A DNA stretch of 64,000 nucleotides from UBA1422 sp041752735 (GCA_041752735.1 JBGSVW010000034.1:1-64000); one strand, 5' to 3'; shown: positions 7,980-17,309, counted from the stretch's first letter. Program-made: numbers and translations. The notes: generated from the sequence alone by a model not told the origin.

Positions 7980-8207
7980 ATGATGCCCGATGAAGAAATG
8001 AAGAAGGCATTTGGCAAAATGCTAAAAGAGCGACGAAACGCCATGAACATGACACAGGCAGTGGTTGCAGAGTTGACAGGCATTGAGCGCAGCAGTTATG
8101 CACATTATGAACGAGGGAGCAGAGACATACCCTTCACCAATATATACAAACTTGAAAGCGTATTGAGATTTAGAGTGTCCGACTTTTATAAGTCGATTGG
8201 GAGATAG
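7980..8207 (+). CDS. XRE-family phage repressor (rightward switch gene)
   Basis: 75 residues with a full Cro/CI helix-turn-helix: MTQAVVAELTGIERSSYAHYERG (~24-46), including the conserved Y-x-x-Y-E-R-G after the recognition helix. GGAGG stands nine bases before ATG 7980; a second ATG follows at once. No C-terminal peptidase domain, so it is not a LexA/CI-type self-cleaving repressor. Divergent from the 7596 repressor gene; first gene of the rightward integrase operon. Confidence 0.8.
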   Translation: MMPDEEMKKAFGKMLKERRNAMNMTQAVVAELTGIERSSYAHYERGSRDIPFTNIYKLESVLRFRVSDFYKSIGR

Positions 8208-8260
8208 GCGCATGGCATCTTTGCTGTGTTGTTTTTATATCGTATAAGGAGGTATTCGTT

Positions 8261-8629
8261 ATGGCTAATGAATTGAATTTGTTACAGTGGACATTTTTCC
8301 AAGAAGGGCAAGCCCCGTCAGATGTTGTGGACTTGCTGGTATCCGGGGAAGAAGTAAAGGCTGCATATAAGACAGTCAGAGACATTGCAATTTTTACAAA
8401 CAAAAGATTGATAGTCCGGGACTCCCAAGGTATCACCGGAAAGAAAGTTGAAATCTATTCCCTACCCTATTCGTCCATAAAGATGTGGTCGTCCGAAAAT
8501 GCCGGCGGAATGTTGGACTTCAACACCGAAGTCGAGCTGTGGACCCTTGCTGGCCATATCAAGATTAGTTTGAAAAAAGGAATTGACGTAAGGAGATTTG
8601 ATAAACTAATGGCAGAGGCAATTCTTTAG
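8261..8629 (+). CDS. Bacterial PH-domain (bPH_1-like) protein
   Basis: 122 residues. The pattern IFTNKRLIVRD (~47-57) followed by the beta-strand series ending in a helix (RRFDKLMAEAIL) is that of the YvbH/bPH_1 pleckstrin-like fold. AAGGAGG precedes ATG. It lies between the repressor and the integrase in the lysogeny operon. Such proteins occur in many prophages beside integrases; the role is unknown. It ends with TAG at 8627-8629, in the same frame as the integrase that follows. Confidence 0.7.
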   Translation: MANELNLLQWTFFQEGQAPSDVVDLLVSGEEVKAAYKTVRDIAIFTNKRLIVRDSQGITGKKVEIYSLPYSSIKMWSSENAGGMLDFNTEVELWTLAGHIKISLKKGIDVRRFDKLMAEAIL

Positions 8630-8641
8630 GAGGCGAGCGCG

Positions 8642-9613
8642 ATCAGAAGTCCGAATGGTTACGGAGGAATCCGAAAATTAAAAGGTAAAAGAAGAAAGCC
8701 CTTTCAGGTAGTAATTACCACAGGGCGAATTTTGGTTGACGGAAAGATGAAGCAAGAACAAAAGACTGTTGGATATACGTCAACCCGGGAAGAGGCCATG
8801 CTACTTCTTGCGGACTATAACAAAACCCCATTTGACCTTTCCAGAGACACCACCTTTGCGGACATCTATAAACTCTTAGATACTTCCCGGATGAAATCGC
8901 AGACAAAGAGGGCGCTGGTTACAGCTTTTGGAAAGTGCAAGCCAGTTAAGCAGATGAAAATACGCGAAATCAAAAAGCCACATCTTCAAAAGATAGCCGA
9001 TTCGCTTTCTGGAAACTCAATATCCACCCAGGCACAGGTTCGGATTCTGTGGAATCTAATCTTCAAGTATGCCATGGAAAATGACATCATCGAAAAAGAC
9101 TACTCCCAATACGTCAAATTCTATTCGGATTTTGAGCCACGGAAGAAAGAACCGTTTACCATTGAGCAGATTAAACTGTTCTCGGACGATTTATTGATTC
9201 TGTGCTATACTGGATTGCGGATCAGCGAATATTTGTCACTCATGTTATGGGATGTCAAGGATGGGTGTATCTACGTTCAGGGCACGAAAACCGCCTCGGC
9301 TGTCCGGATAGTGCCAATCCATGAAATAATCGCTGACAAGCTAACCCAGAGGCTCACGGGTCGGTTCCCGGTGAAGTATGCGGACTTCAAAAACAAGGTG
9401 TTTCTTCCAGAAATGGAGAAGTTGGAAATCCTTGGGCATACGATACACGACACTAGGCGGACCTTTGCCACATTTGCGGACAAGTCTGGAATGGATAAGA
9501 CAATGGTAAAGAGAATCTTAGGGCATAAATTGAAAGACCTGACAGAGGAAGTCTACATCTCAAAAGACGTGACAGACCTCAAAAAAGAGATGAACAAGCT
9601 ATCGATTTTGTAA
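8642..9613 (+). CDS. int: Tyrosine recombinase (phage integrase), apparent AUC start
   Basis: About 323 residues. An arm-binding N-terminus (RSPNGYGG followed by basic residues) precedes a SAM-like core-binding region and a catalytic domain with TGLR (Arg ~193), HDTR (His ~269, Arg ~272), LGHK (His ~295) and the nucleophile Tyr ~305, so it looks active. No ATG, GTG or TTG precedes RSPNGYGG in frame: the codon before R is ATC at 8642, eight bases after AGGAGG (8628-8633). The first standard start would be TTG 8732, which would delete the arm-binding domain. Either initiation occurs at AUC, or the start codon has mutated. Confidence 0.85.
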   Translation: MRSPNGYGGIRKLKGKRRKPFQVVITTGRILVDGKMKQEQKTVGYTSTREEAMLLLADYNKTPFDLSRDTTFADIYKLLDTSRMKSQTKRALVTAFGKCKPVKQMKIREIKKPHLQKIADSLSGNSISTQAQVRILWNLIFKYAMENDIIEKDYSQYVKFYSDFEPRKKEPFTIEQIKLFSDDLLILCYTGLRISEYLSLMLWDVKDGCIYVQGTKTASAVRIVPIHEIIADKLTQRLTGRFPVKYADFKNKVFLPEMEKLEILGHTIHDTRRTFATFADKSGMDKTMVKRILGHKLKDLTEEVYISKDVTDLKKEMNKLSIL

Positions 9614-9670
9614 CATGCTTGATACATACCGTAAAATAATTAAGTATAATTATGTATCACTAAAATGAAA
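9614..9670. repeat. AT-rich inverted repeats beyond the integrase, possible attachment region
   Basis: Arms GATACATA (9621-9628) and TATGTATC (9651-9658) flank an AT-rich inner repeat. The position just outside int is where an attachment site is expected. No second copy is visible in the window, so this is only a candidate. Confidence 0.35.
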
Positions 9671-9713
9671 AAAGGGTTGAAACTTCAACAAAAACGTTGA
9701 GATTCAGCCCTTT
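9671..9713. terminator. Bidirectional terminator between int and the racemase gene
   Basis: Stem AAAGGGTTGAA / TTCAGCCCTTT with an inner CTTCAAC / GTTGAG pairing, and T- or A-rich flanks on both sides. It ends the rightward integrase and the leftward metK-to-racemase operon. Confidence 0.7.
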
Positions 9714-9792
9714 ATTTTTAGTAAAAAACTAATGGCATATTATAAAGGATAAACCCGCTTTTGTCAAAATCGGTTAAACTGCTTTCTTATCC

Positions 9793-10872
9793 TTATACAA
9801 ATATTTGTTTCACGTTTCTGCAGTTGGTCACATATACAATTGTTGCGTAGCACAGATCAAAGGTCATAATGTCTCCTACCTTGAAATCCCTCTCGGCATC
9901 TTGGATGTCCACGATGGTGTGGTCGCTGGAAGCGCCAAGAATTTCAATTCCTTTGTCCCTTGGGTAAATCATGTCAGGAAATGCATAATCGACTTTCCCC
10001 AAGGCCAGCAGCGCTCTGCGGCGGATGCCTCTGTCTGTGTATTCCTGTTTGAACCCAAAGGCGTCAAACATAATTTCACCCACCGGATGGCTGGGTTTAT
10101 CCTTGACTTCAATCACTTCAGCTTTCAGGACAAACACATCCTGATACATAAAGCTCATGTCCAACCCCCAGAGATCTTTCAGGTCCTTGGCCAGCAAAAT
10201 GCCTTCGCCTACCCGCAGCAGGTTGACCCGCTTGGGCATGTTTCCTTCCAGCACTCTGGGCAAAGAGGTGGTGGCACCCCCGGAAATGTATTTGAGGGTT
10301 CGCCCGATGCGCTTTTCAATCAATTCTGCCATGTCTACCAGTTCCTTTAGCTTCTCCGGTGTAGCATTGATAGAGCCATAACAACCCAAGTTTGTGCCGA
10401 TTCCGGCCAGTTCAAGTCCGGCCATTTGGTTTTCAATCTGAATGGCAGCATTCAACAATTCTTCTTTGTCCCAGAATCCTTCCCGAAGGTCACCCAAGTC
10501 AGCCATTAAAATGACCTGATGAATTTTGCCCTGGATGATGGCTTCATCATTTAAGGCTTTTAGCACGACTTCTTCACTGTTAAGACTGATGTCCGTTAGT
10601 TTGATGACGTCTGTCACCTCGCTGAGCATTGGCACACGGATTAACATCAGTGGTAGCTTGACGCCAAAGTCCTTGGCATCCTGAAGTTGTTCCAATCTTG
10701 AGGAGGCAATAAATTTGCATCCGCCTTCTTCGAACTGCTTGGCACATTCCGGAATTCCGGTGCATCCTTTGATGACACCGGCCAAGTCGATACCTTGCGT
10801 ATTACAGCGGGATACCATCTGATCAATATTGCTCCTTAATTTTTTTAGGTTGATTTCTACTCTGGGATACAT
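9793..10872 (-). CDS. orr: Ornithine-racemase-like PLP amino-acid racemase
   Basis: 359 residues of the alanine-racemase N-terminal (fold type III) family. The PLP lysine is likely K34 in GVIKG. Blocks DLGDLREG, LRVGE and EILGASSDH, with a DAFG motif, match the ornithine racemase of Acetoanaerobium sticklandii as I remember it, more than alanine racemase. That enzyme interconverts L- and D-ornithine for ornithine fermentation or D-amino-acid reduction; lysine or another substrate is possible here. It is the last gene of the leftward metK operon. No ornithine aminomutase genes are in the window. Confidence 0.65.
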   Translation of the reverse strand: MYPRVEINLKKLRSNIDQMVSRCNTQGIDLAGVIKGCTGIPECAKQFEEGGCKFIASSRLEQLQDAKDFGVKLPLMLIRVPMLSEVTDVIKLTDISLNSEEVVLKALNDEAIIQGKIHQVILMADLGDLREGFWDKEELLNAAIQIENQMAGLELAGIGTNLGCYGSINATPEKLKELVDMAELIEKRIGRTLKYISGGATTSLPRVLEGNMPKRVNLLRVGEGILLAKDLKDLWGLDMSFMYQDVFVLKAEVIEVKDKPSHPVGEIMFDAFGFKQEYTDRGIRRRALLALGKVDYAFPDMIYPRDKGIEILGASSDHTIVDIQDAERDFKVGDIMTFDLCYATIVYVTNCRNVKQIFV

Positions 10873-10935
10873 TTCAGGCCTCCATAATTTTGGTTACGAT
10901 ACATAATAAACATTCGGGAAGGGGACAATCGGCTG

Positions 10936-12747
10936 TTAAAGCCGATTGCCTTCCGCAAACCTTTTGATTTTTTTGGATGTATTTTTTTCTAATTCTTCAT
11001 CTCGGAGAATGACCCGCTTGATTCTTCTGTAGAATGGAGAATCATCATTTATTTTATCAACCGCTTCCCAAACCAGCTTGGTTCGTTCTTCGACGCTCAG
11101 TGGATTCTCAAATGCCTGGGTCAGTTCCTCTTCATCCATAACCACAGAAGCCACAATGAGTGTGTCTTCATAGTCGGATGATTCTTCTGCAAAGACCATG
11201 GATTCCAAGATGAATGGTGACTTGTTTATCATGTACTCCAATTCTTCCGGATATACATTTTTGCCGTTTTTGGTGATAATGACGTTCTTCTTACGGCCGG
11301 TGATGAAATAGTAGCCCTTATCGTCCTTATGCCCCAGGTCGCCGGTGTGTAGCCAACCGTCATAGATGACCTCCGCTGTGGCCTCAGGCATATTATAATA
11401 TCCCATCATCACGTTTCCGCCTCTGACGCAAATTTCTCCGGTTCCTTCTTCATCGGGATTGTCGATTTTTAGGTCAATGCCCGGGAAAGGACGTCCTACG
11501 GAACGTGCATTCGGTGCGGTGTCAGGGTTTAGTGCCGCCATGGGGGCACACTCTGTCAGCCCGTAGCCTTGCAGTGCCTGAATACCAAAGTCTTGAATGC
11601 CTTCCAGTACCTCAGGGTTGATCGCAGCACCACCAACAATCATAATCCGCATTCTACCGCCAAACACGGCCAGGATGTCTTTGAAAAAGATATTCCCTAG
11701 ATTGATGCCGACTTTTTTGGTCTTTCTGTTGATCCTAATAATCTTTCGGAGTAAATCTTCCTTACCCTTCTTTCGGACATTTTGCCAGATTTTTTTGTAA
11801 AGGCTTTCCATAATCAGGGGAACCCCCAGGAACATGGTGGGCCGCACTTCGGCAAGGTTCTTAGTAATATGCTTCAAGCCTTCGCAATATGCGATGGCTG
11901 CGCCTTTGTAGAGAGGCATTAAGAAGCCACATGTGCATTCATAGGTGTGATGGATAGGCAGTACTGAGAAGAAAATATCCCAGTCATGAACCTTCAGCAC
12001 GGTCGGTGCCACCATCAGGTCTGTTACTAGGTTACGTTGGGAAAGCATAACGCCTTTGGATAACCCTGTGGTGCCCGAGGTAAAGAGTAAAACACTCATT
12101 TCGTCTGTTAAAATTTGGGCGTCCAAGAATTCCCGGTTGCCTTCGGCTATCAAACGATGCCCTTTTGCGACCAGTTCTTTCCAGGAAAGTGCTAATGTTG
12201 TATCGTTGTCCGCATCCATATTGACCAGCAACTTAAGGCAAGTTTCGCCGGATTTGTATAGTGGTTCAAAGGTTTTGGCGTGTTTGTCTGTCATGATTGC
12301 GCAGGCAACTTCCGCCTGTGCTACAAGTCCTTCCACATCTTTTGCGCTTAATTCTTTGTCAAGGGGAACGGCAATACCGGTTCCGCACACGACCGCCAGA
12401 TAAGAAACTGCCCACCAATAACTGTTTTCGCCAATGATGGCAATCTTTTTGCCCTTGAGGCCGGCATCAATCAACGCTGTGCCCAGGGCATTTACATCTG
12501 CAAGTGTCTGCTGATAAGAAACGGTTTCGTATTCCGCACCGGGTTTCATCTTCTGGTAAAACGCCACATGGTCGGAATACCATTCTTCACTGGCGCTTGT
12601 TTCAAGCATATGCTTCAAGTCCATGATGGGTCTGCTGTCTTTGTATTTTACTGCGGGATCTTTACTGTTCTGGATTATTGCGGCCAGTTCCAATGCAAAT
12701 TCCATGTCTTCGGCTTTGCGCTTTTTATACTCATCATTACTCAACAT
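10936..12747 (-). CDS. AMP-forming long-chain acyl-CoA ligase (FadD15-like)
   Basis: 603 residues. It has the AMP-binding motif LLFTSGTTGLSKG (~221-233), GYGLTE (~393-398), the hinge motif YFITGRKKNVIITKNGKN and the C-terminal catalytic lysine in TSKKIKR. It activates a carboxylic acid to acyl-adenylate and then acyl-CoA. It is a clear paralogue of the next gene upstream (12821-14554) and ends 63 bases before the racemase gene. A hydrophilic N-terminal extension of ~70 residues is unusual. Substrate not predictable; a branched-chain or aromatic acid from amino-acid fermentation is plausible. Confidence 0.8.
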   Translation of the reverse strand: MLSNDEYKKRKAEDMEFALELAAIIQNSKDPAVKYKDSRPIMDLKHMLETSASEEWYSDHVAFYQKMKPGAEYETVSYQQTLADVNALGTALIDAGLKGKKIAIIGENSYWWAVSYLAVVCGTGIAVPLDKELSAKDVEGLVAQAEVACAIMTDKHAKTFEPLYKSGETCLKLLVNMDADNDTTLALSWKELVAKGHRLIAEGNREFLDAQILTDEMSVLLFTSGTTGLSKGVMLSQRNLVTDLMVAPTVLKVHDWDIFFSVLPIHHTYECTCGFLMPLYKGAAIAYCEGLKHITKNLAEVRPTMFLGVPLIMESLYKKIWQNVRKKGKEDLLRKIIRINRKTKKVGINLGNIFFKDILAVFGGRMRIMIVGGAAINPEVLEGIQDFGIQALQGYGLTECAPMAALNPDTAPNARSVGRPFPGIDLKIDNPDEEGTGEICVRGGNVMMGYYNMPEATAEVIYDGWLHTGDLGHKDDKGYYFITGRKKNVIITKNGKNVYPEELEYMINKSPFILESMVFAEESSDYEDTLIVASVVMDEEELTQAFENPLSVEERTKLVWEAVDKINDDSPFYRRIKRVILRDEELEKNTSKKIKRFAEGNRL

Positions 12748-12820
12748 ACTCGTTCCTCCTCTTTCATGCCCCGAAGGCTATACCAACCGGGTAGATATAC
12801 AGAATGCACTACAGAATGTT

Positions 12821-14554
12821 CTATTGCTGTACATAATTGGTTGCGCTATGGCGCTTGATCTTTCGAGTTGTGGTTTTCTCAAACTCTTCGTGGCGGATTG
12901 CAAACCGTTTTATTCTTTTGTATAAGGGTAGTTTGTCATTGATTTGATCCACAATGCCACCAATGAATGCCCGTAGTTGCGCCTCGTCCAACTGACCTTT
13001 TTCCGCCAAGATTTTTTCTAAATCCGGATAGATCTGCGCCTTGACCACAATGTCGTCGTCTTTGTCCGAAGCCTCTTCATGGACAATGGATTCTAGAATG
13101 TATCCGCTTTCAGCCAAATAGTATTCCAGCTCTTCCGGGAAAATATTTTTGCCGTTTTTGGCGATGATAACATTCTTTTTACGTCCGGAAATATATAAGT
13201 AGCCTTCATCATCAAGATACCCATAGTCTCCGGTGTAAAGCCATCCATCAATCAACACCTTGTCGGTTTCTTCTTGATTTTTGTAATAGCCTTTCATAAC
13301 GGAAGGTCCTTTGCAGATGATTTCTCCCACGCCGGTTTCATCCGGGTTTGAGATTTTGACTTCTGTCAAAGGTAAAGGTTGTCCCACGGAAGCTGCCTTG
13401 CTGTAGCAGTCACGATTTGCCGCGATAATCGGTGCGTTTTCTGTCATACCATATCCCTGAAGCATGGGAAGTCCCATGGCCTCAAAGTCCTCAATGACTT
13501 TCGGGTTGATTCCTGCACCTCCTGATACCAATTGGGTAATTCCGCCACCGGTGGTCTCATGGATGGGTTTGAAAATTTTCTTGACCAAATCCGGATGATT
13601 GTAAAGCTTAAGGGCGCGGGATAGCTTGATCATGGTTCGCATTTTGTCTGCGGAACCCTTGGCTTCTGCAGCGGCCCAGATTTTTTTGTGCATGGTTTCA
13701 AAAATCAGGGGTACACTGAGCATAATATTTGCGTGAACTTCCTGCAGATTTTTGGCGATGTGCTTCAGTCCTTCACAGATGGCAACCGTTTCTCCCTGAT
13801 AAAGCCCTGCCAAAATGTGACAGGTCATTTCATAGGTATGGTGCATGGGAAGCACGGATAAACCGATGCTTTCAGGTGCAATTCGAACAAACTTAGTCAG
13901 GTTGTACACATTTGCTGCGATGTTGTTGTGAGTAAGCATGACACCCTTGGCGATTCCGGTGGTTCCGGATGTAAACAAAATGGAGCAGACATCTTCAGAG
14001 TCAACCTTCGCATTGACAAAGTCCATGTTTCCCTTAGCCAATTCTTCTTTGCCCATCTCCAATATCTTGTTGTACGACAATCTGCCTGCCCTGTCTTCTT
14101 TTGCTGCCATATCAATGGCATAAATGATGCCGGGCACCGCAGTCATAACTTCATCCACGGTATCATTAAATTTTCCTGCATAAACGATGGCTGAAATTTC
14201 GGCCATCTTGGCCAAATTGGCTACTTCCCGTGGCTGAAGGTCCCGATCTAAGGGAACCACCACGCCCGTTCCGTTTACGGTTGCAAAATAGGCAACCAAC
14301 CAAGTGTAGCTGTTTTCACCTATAATGGCTATTTTTTTGCCACCCAGACCCATCTTCATAAAAGCAGTGCCCAGGGCATTGATGTCTTCGTCAAATTGTT
14401 GAAAGGAAATGGGATGGAACTCTTCACCCGGATTGTCCTTGACCAAAAAGGCCGGTGTTCTCGGGTGGTTTTCCCGTGCAACGCTGATAATTTCTCGGAT
14501 GTCCTTGACGGGTACAGGACTGTACAGGTTGTTCCTGCATTTTCTTTTGTTCAT
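12821..14554 (-). CDS. AMP-forming long-chain acyl-CoA ligase (paralogue)
   Basis: 577 residues. Motifs ILFTSGTTGIAKG (~191-203), GYGMTENAP (~368-376), YISGRKKNVIIAKNGKN and C-terminal TTRKIKR place it with FadD15-type ligases, like its neighbour 10936-12747, of which it appears to be an old duplicate. The two lie in tandem between aspartate kinase and the racemase gene and are probably co-transcribed with them. GGAGGAAG stands before the ATG. Substrate unknown. Confidence 0.8.
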   Translation of the reverse strand: MNKRKCRNNLYSPVPVKDIREIISVARENHPRTPAFLVKDNPGEEFHPISFQQFDEDINALGTAFMKMGLGGKKIAIIGENSYTWLVAYFATVNGTGVVVPLDRDLQPREVANLAKMAEISAIVYAGKFNDTVDEVMTAVPGIIYAIDMAAKEDRAGRLSYNKILEMGKEELAKGNMDFVNAKVDSEDVCSILFTSGTTGIAKGVMLTHNNIAANVYNLTKFVRIAPESIGLSVLPMHHTYEMTCHILAGLYQGETVAICEGLKHIAKNLQEVHANIMLSVPLIFETMHKKIWAAAEAKGSADKMRTMIKLSRALKLYNHPDLVKKIFKPIHETTGGGITQLVSGGAGINPKVIEDFEAMGLPMLQGYGMTENAPIIAANRDCYSKAASVGQPLPLTEVKISNPDETGVGEIICKGPSVMKGYYKNQEETDKVLIDGWLYTGDYGYLDDEGYLYISGRKKNVIIAKNGKNIFPEELEYYLAESGYILESIVHEEASDKDDDIVVKAQIYPDLEKILAEKGQLDEAQLRAFIGGIVDQINDKLPLYKRIKRFAIRHEEFEKTTTRKIKRHSATNYVQQ

Positions 14555-14577
14555 TGGTTTTTCTTCCTCCTCGGGAA

Positions 14578-15906
14578 TCAGTCAAAAAAAGCGTTGTAAA
14601 TAGCCTGGATTGATTTTTCGAAATCCTTGTTGTGGACGCCTACAATGATGTTCATTTCGCTGGAGCCCTGGTCAATCATCCGAATATTGACACCGGCACC
14701 TGCCAATGCTGTAAACAGCCTGGCTGAAACACCGGGACGGAAGGACATGCCACATCCTACTGTGGCAATCAGAGCCATATTTTCTGCTACCTCTATGGTG
14801 TCCGGATGCAGCTGTACCTGAATTTCTTCCAGCACTTCATCCAATTTCCCGTCGATGGTTTCTTTTGAAACTACCACCGACAATGTATCTATACCACTTG
14901 GAATGTGTTCCAGTGGGATATCATGTTCTTCAAGAATGGCCGCCAGTTTACGAACAAATCCCCGTTCTGTAGCCAGATGATTCTTGTAAATGGCAATGAC
15001 CACAAAGTCTTTGCGTCCTGCAATTCCGGTAACCACGCGGTTCATTCCCTCTTCAGTAGGTTCTGCGGTAATCATGGTCCCCGGGTTTTCGGGCTCGTTG
15101 GTGTTGCGAATATTGATGGGAATGTTGGATGCCCGAGCAGGGAAAATTGCATCTTCATGGAGTACCGAAGCCCCCATGTATGACAATTCCCGGAGTTCTT
15201 TGTATGAGATGGTATTGATTGGCATGGCCCCCGGTATAACTCTGGGGTCTGCAACCAGGAAGCCGGACACATCGGTCCAGTTCTCGTAGACTTCCGCATT
15301 AATTGCCCGCGCAATCAACGACCCGGTCACGTCGGAACCACCGCGGGAAAAGGTCTTCACCTCACCGTCTGGTTTGGATCCATAAAAACCCGGTATCACT
15401 GCCTGTGGATGATTGGCAAGCTCGGCTGCTATGGCTTCATCGGTTTCTTCTTCCAACAAGCGACCGTTTTTGTCAAATTTGATGATGTTTGTGGCATCCA
15501 CGAAATCATATCCCATATAAGCCGCTATGAGTTTTCCGTTCAAATACTCCCCACGGCTTGCAATATAATCATAAGAAGCACCACTCTCCAGCTGCAGTTT
15601 GATTCTATCCAACTCTTCCTTAAGACCCACATCAACACCTAAGTGCATTTCAATGGAACCGAACCGATCGCATATTGCTTGAAACAGTTGCTCGTACGGG
15701 AGGTTGTGCTCTTTATGAGTTCTGCAGGAATACAACAAGTCCGTGATCTTGTTGTCTTTGTCAAACCGTCTCCCCGGAGCCGAGACCACTACATATTTCC
15801 TTCGATCGTCAGCTTTGACAATGTCGACAGCTTTGGCAATCTGGATATGATCTGCCAAAGAGGTTCCTCCGAATTTAGCTACTATAACGCCCAATCTTTT
15901 CTCCAA
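14578..15906 (-). CDS. lysC: Aspartate kinase
   Basis: 442 residues. The kinase motif VAKFGGTSLAD opens the protein, and SRGGSDVTGS (~187-196) is the second nucleotide and aspartate-binding motif. Two ACT domains fill the C-terminal ~140 residues (ending with VGCGMSFRPG and GSSEMNIIVGV), so feedback control by lysine or threonine is likely. Starts are TTG: 15906, or 15894, which has GGAG at ideal spacing. It forms an operon with metK, 15 bases upstream, and supplies aspartyl-phosphate for methionine, threonine and lysine. Confidence 0.9.
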   Translation of the reverse strand: MEKRLGVIVAKFGGTSLADHIQIAKAVDIVKADDRRKYVVVSAPGRRFDKDNKITDLLYSCRTHKEHNLPYEQLFQAICDRFGSIEMHLGVDVGLKEELDRIKLQLESGASYDYIASRGEYLNGKLIAAYMGYDFVDATNIIKFDKNGRLLEEETDEAIAAELANHPQAVIPGFYGSKPDGEVKTFSRGGSDVTGSLIARAINAEVYENWTDVSGFLVADPRVIPGAMPINTISYKELRELSYMGASVLHEDAIFPARASNIPINIRNTNEPENPGTMITAEPTEEGMNRVVTGIAGRKDFVVIAIYKNHLATERGFVRKLAAILEEHDIPLEHIPSGIDTLSVVVSKETIDGKLDEVLEEIQVQLHPDTIEVAENMALIATVGCGMSFRPGVSARLFTALAGAGVNIRMIDQGSSEMNIIVGVHNKDFEKSIQAIYNAFFD

Positions 15907-15921
15907 TTTAACCTTTCAAAT

Positions 15922-17058
15922 TTATTTGATTTCTTTTTTAAGAACTTCCACCATGTCGGTCTTTTCCCACGGCAAATCTAAATCATTTCGGCCAAAGTGG
16001 CCGTAAGCTGCAACCTGCCGATAAATCGGTCTTCTTAGATGCAGATTTCGAATGATGGCTGCCGGGTGCAGGTCAAAATGCTTGTGGACAATTTTGGCCA
16101 ACTGTTCGTCAGACATAATCCCAGTTCCAAAGCTGTCAACCATGATAGAAACCGGTTCTGCAACCCCGATGGCATAGGCCAGTTGGATTTCGCATTTTGT
16201 TGCAAGTCCTGCGGCCACTAAATTCTTGGCTGCGTGACGAGCTGCATAGGCTGCGGATCGGTCAACCTTTGTGGGGTCTTTGCCACTAAAGCAACCGCCA
16301 CCGTGATGTCCGTATCCACCGTAAGTGTCAACGATGATTTTTCGACCGGTAAGTCCGGAATCCCCGTGAGGTCCGCCTACAACGAAACGCCCGGTGGGAT
16401 TCACAAGTATTTTTGTCTCATCGTCTAATAGATGTTTGGGGATAATCGGTTTGATAACATACTGAATCAAATCTTCACGGATGGTTTCAATCTCCACATC
16501 GGGATCATGTTGGGTGGAAATCAGAACTGTGTCAACTCGCTTGATTTTGTCTCCGTCATATTCTACGGTAACCTGGGTCTTCCCGTCCGGCCGTAGATAT
16601 TTTAGTTTTTTGCTTTTGCGCACCTTCGCCAGCTGCATTGCAAGCTTATGTGCAAGGGTAATGGGCAGAGGCATCAGTTCTTCTGTTTCATCGCACGCGA
16701 AGCCGAACATAATGCCCTGGTCGCCTGCACCGCCCGGATCTACGCCCATGGCAATGTCAGGAGATTGTTCATCAATGGCGGTCATGACAGCGCAGGTATG
16801 ACCATCAAATCCATAATCGCTTTTTGTATAGCCGATATCAGTTATGACTTCGCGGACAAGCTTGGGAATGTCCACATAACACTTGGTGGTGATTTCTCCC
16901 ATTACCATTGCATAGCCGGTGTTCACCGTTGTTTCTGCGGCTACACGACCCTTGGGATCCTGCGCCAGAATGGCGTCAACAATTGCGTCGGAAATCTGGT
17001 CGCATATTTTGTCAGGATGTCCTTCGGTGACGGACTCTGAAGTAAACAGTTTTTTCAT
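15922..17058 (-). CDS. metK: S-adenosylmethionine synthetase
   Basis: 378 residues with the signature loops GHPDKICDQISDA near the start, GAGDQGIMFG (~112-121) and GGGCFSGKDPTKVDRSAAY (~254-272). It makes S-adenosylmethionine from methionine and ATP, needed here also by the radical-SAM enzyme KamA. First gene of the leftward operon metK-lysC-ligase-ligase-racemase. No S-box or other known SAM riboswitch was recognisable in the ~250 bases upstream. Confidence 0.95.
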   Translation of the reverse strand: MKKLFTSESVTEGHPDKICDQISDAIVDAILAQDPKGRVAAETTVNTGYAMVMGEITTKCYVDIPKLVREVITDIGYTKSDYGFDGHTCAVMTAIDEQSPDIAMGVDPGGAGDQGIMFGFACDETEELMPLPITLAHKLAMQLAKVRKSKKLKYLRPDGKTQVTVEYDGDKIKRVDTVLISTQHDPDVEIETIREDLIQYVIKPIIPKHLLDDETKILVNPTGRFVVGGPHGDSGLTGRKIIVDTYGGYGHHGGGCFSGKDPTKVDRSAAYAARHAAKNLVAAGLATKCEIQLAYAIGVAEPVSIMVDSFGTGIMSDEQLAKIVHKHFDLHPAAIIRNLHLRRPIYRQVAAYGHFGRNDLDLPWEKTDMVEVLKKEIK

Positions 17059-17309
17059 TATTTTTTCCTTTCCTGCTAATGACTTTTATAGAAAACCCCT
17101 TCCAGTTACAAGAAGAGGTCTGGTTGTCATCAATGTTTCTTATAATTTGTTCGCTATATTATATAGTTTTTTAATCCACTATGCAAGTTTTTCGATATGG
17201 ATTCAACTTGTTTCACCTCGCTTGCATGTGTTATACTTATTCTACACCGAAACCACAAAAAAATCAGTATTTTCAAGGGGTTTTTCCCCTTATTTTGGGA
17301 GAATATTCT

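Larger units (their letters stand above)
1..9660. mobile_element. Prophage right end (integrase side)
   Basis: Seen: about twenty mostly tiny, overlapping, leftward genes of phage replication and recombination type, a divergent two-repressor switch near 7.6-8.2 kb, and a rightward tyrosine recombinase ending at 9613, followed by ordinary metabolic genes. This is the usual order of an integrated temperate phage. The left end, structural genes and lysis genes lie outside the window. No tRNA gene or clear direct-repeat attachment site was found on the right side, so the exact boundary, somewhere in 9614-9790, is not fixed. Confidence 0.85.

Noticed and set aside
8732..9613. Integrase starting at TTG 8732
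   Set aside because: No ribosome site at this TTG, and it would remove the conserved arm-binding start that is clearly encoded upstream in frame.
9614..9790. tRNA gene as the phage integration target
   Set aside because: No cloverleaf or tRNA-like conserved T-loop sequence was found; the segment is a terminator plus AT-rich repeats.
17059..17300. SAM riboswitch before metK
   Set aside because: No S-box, SMK or SAM-II core sequence could be recognised.
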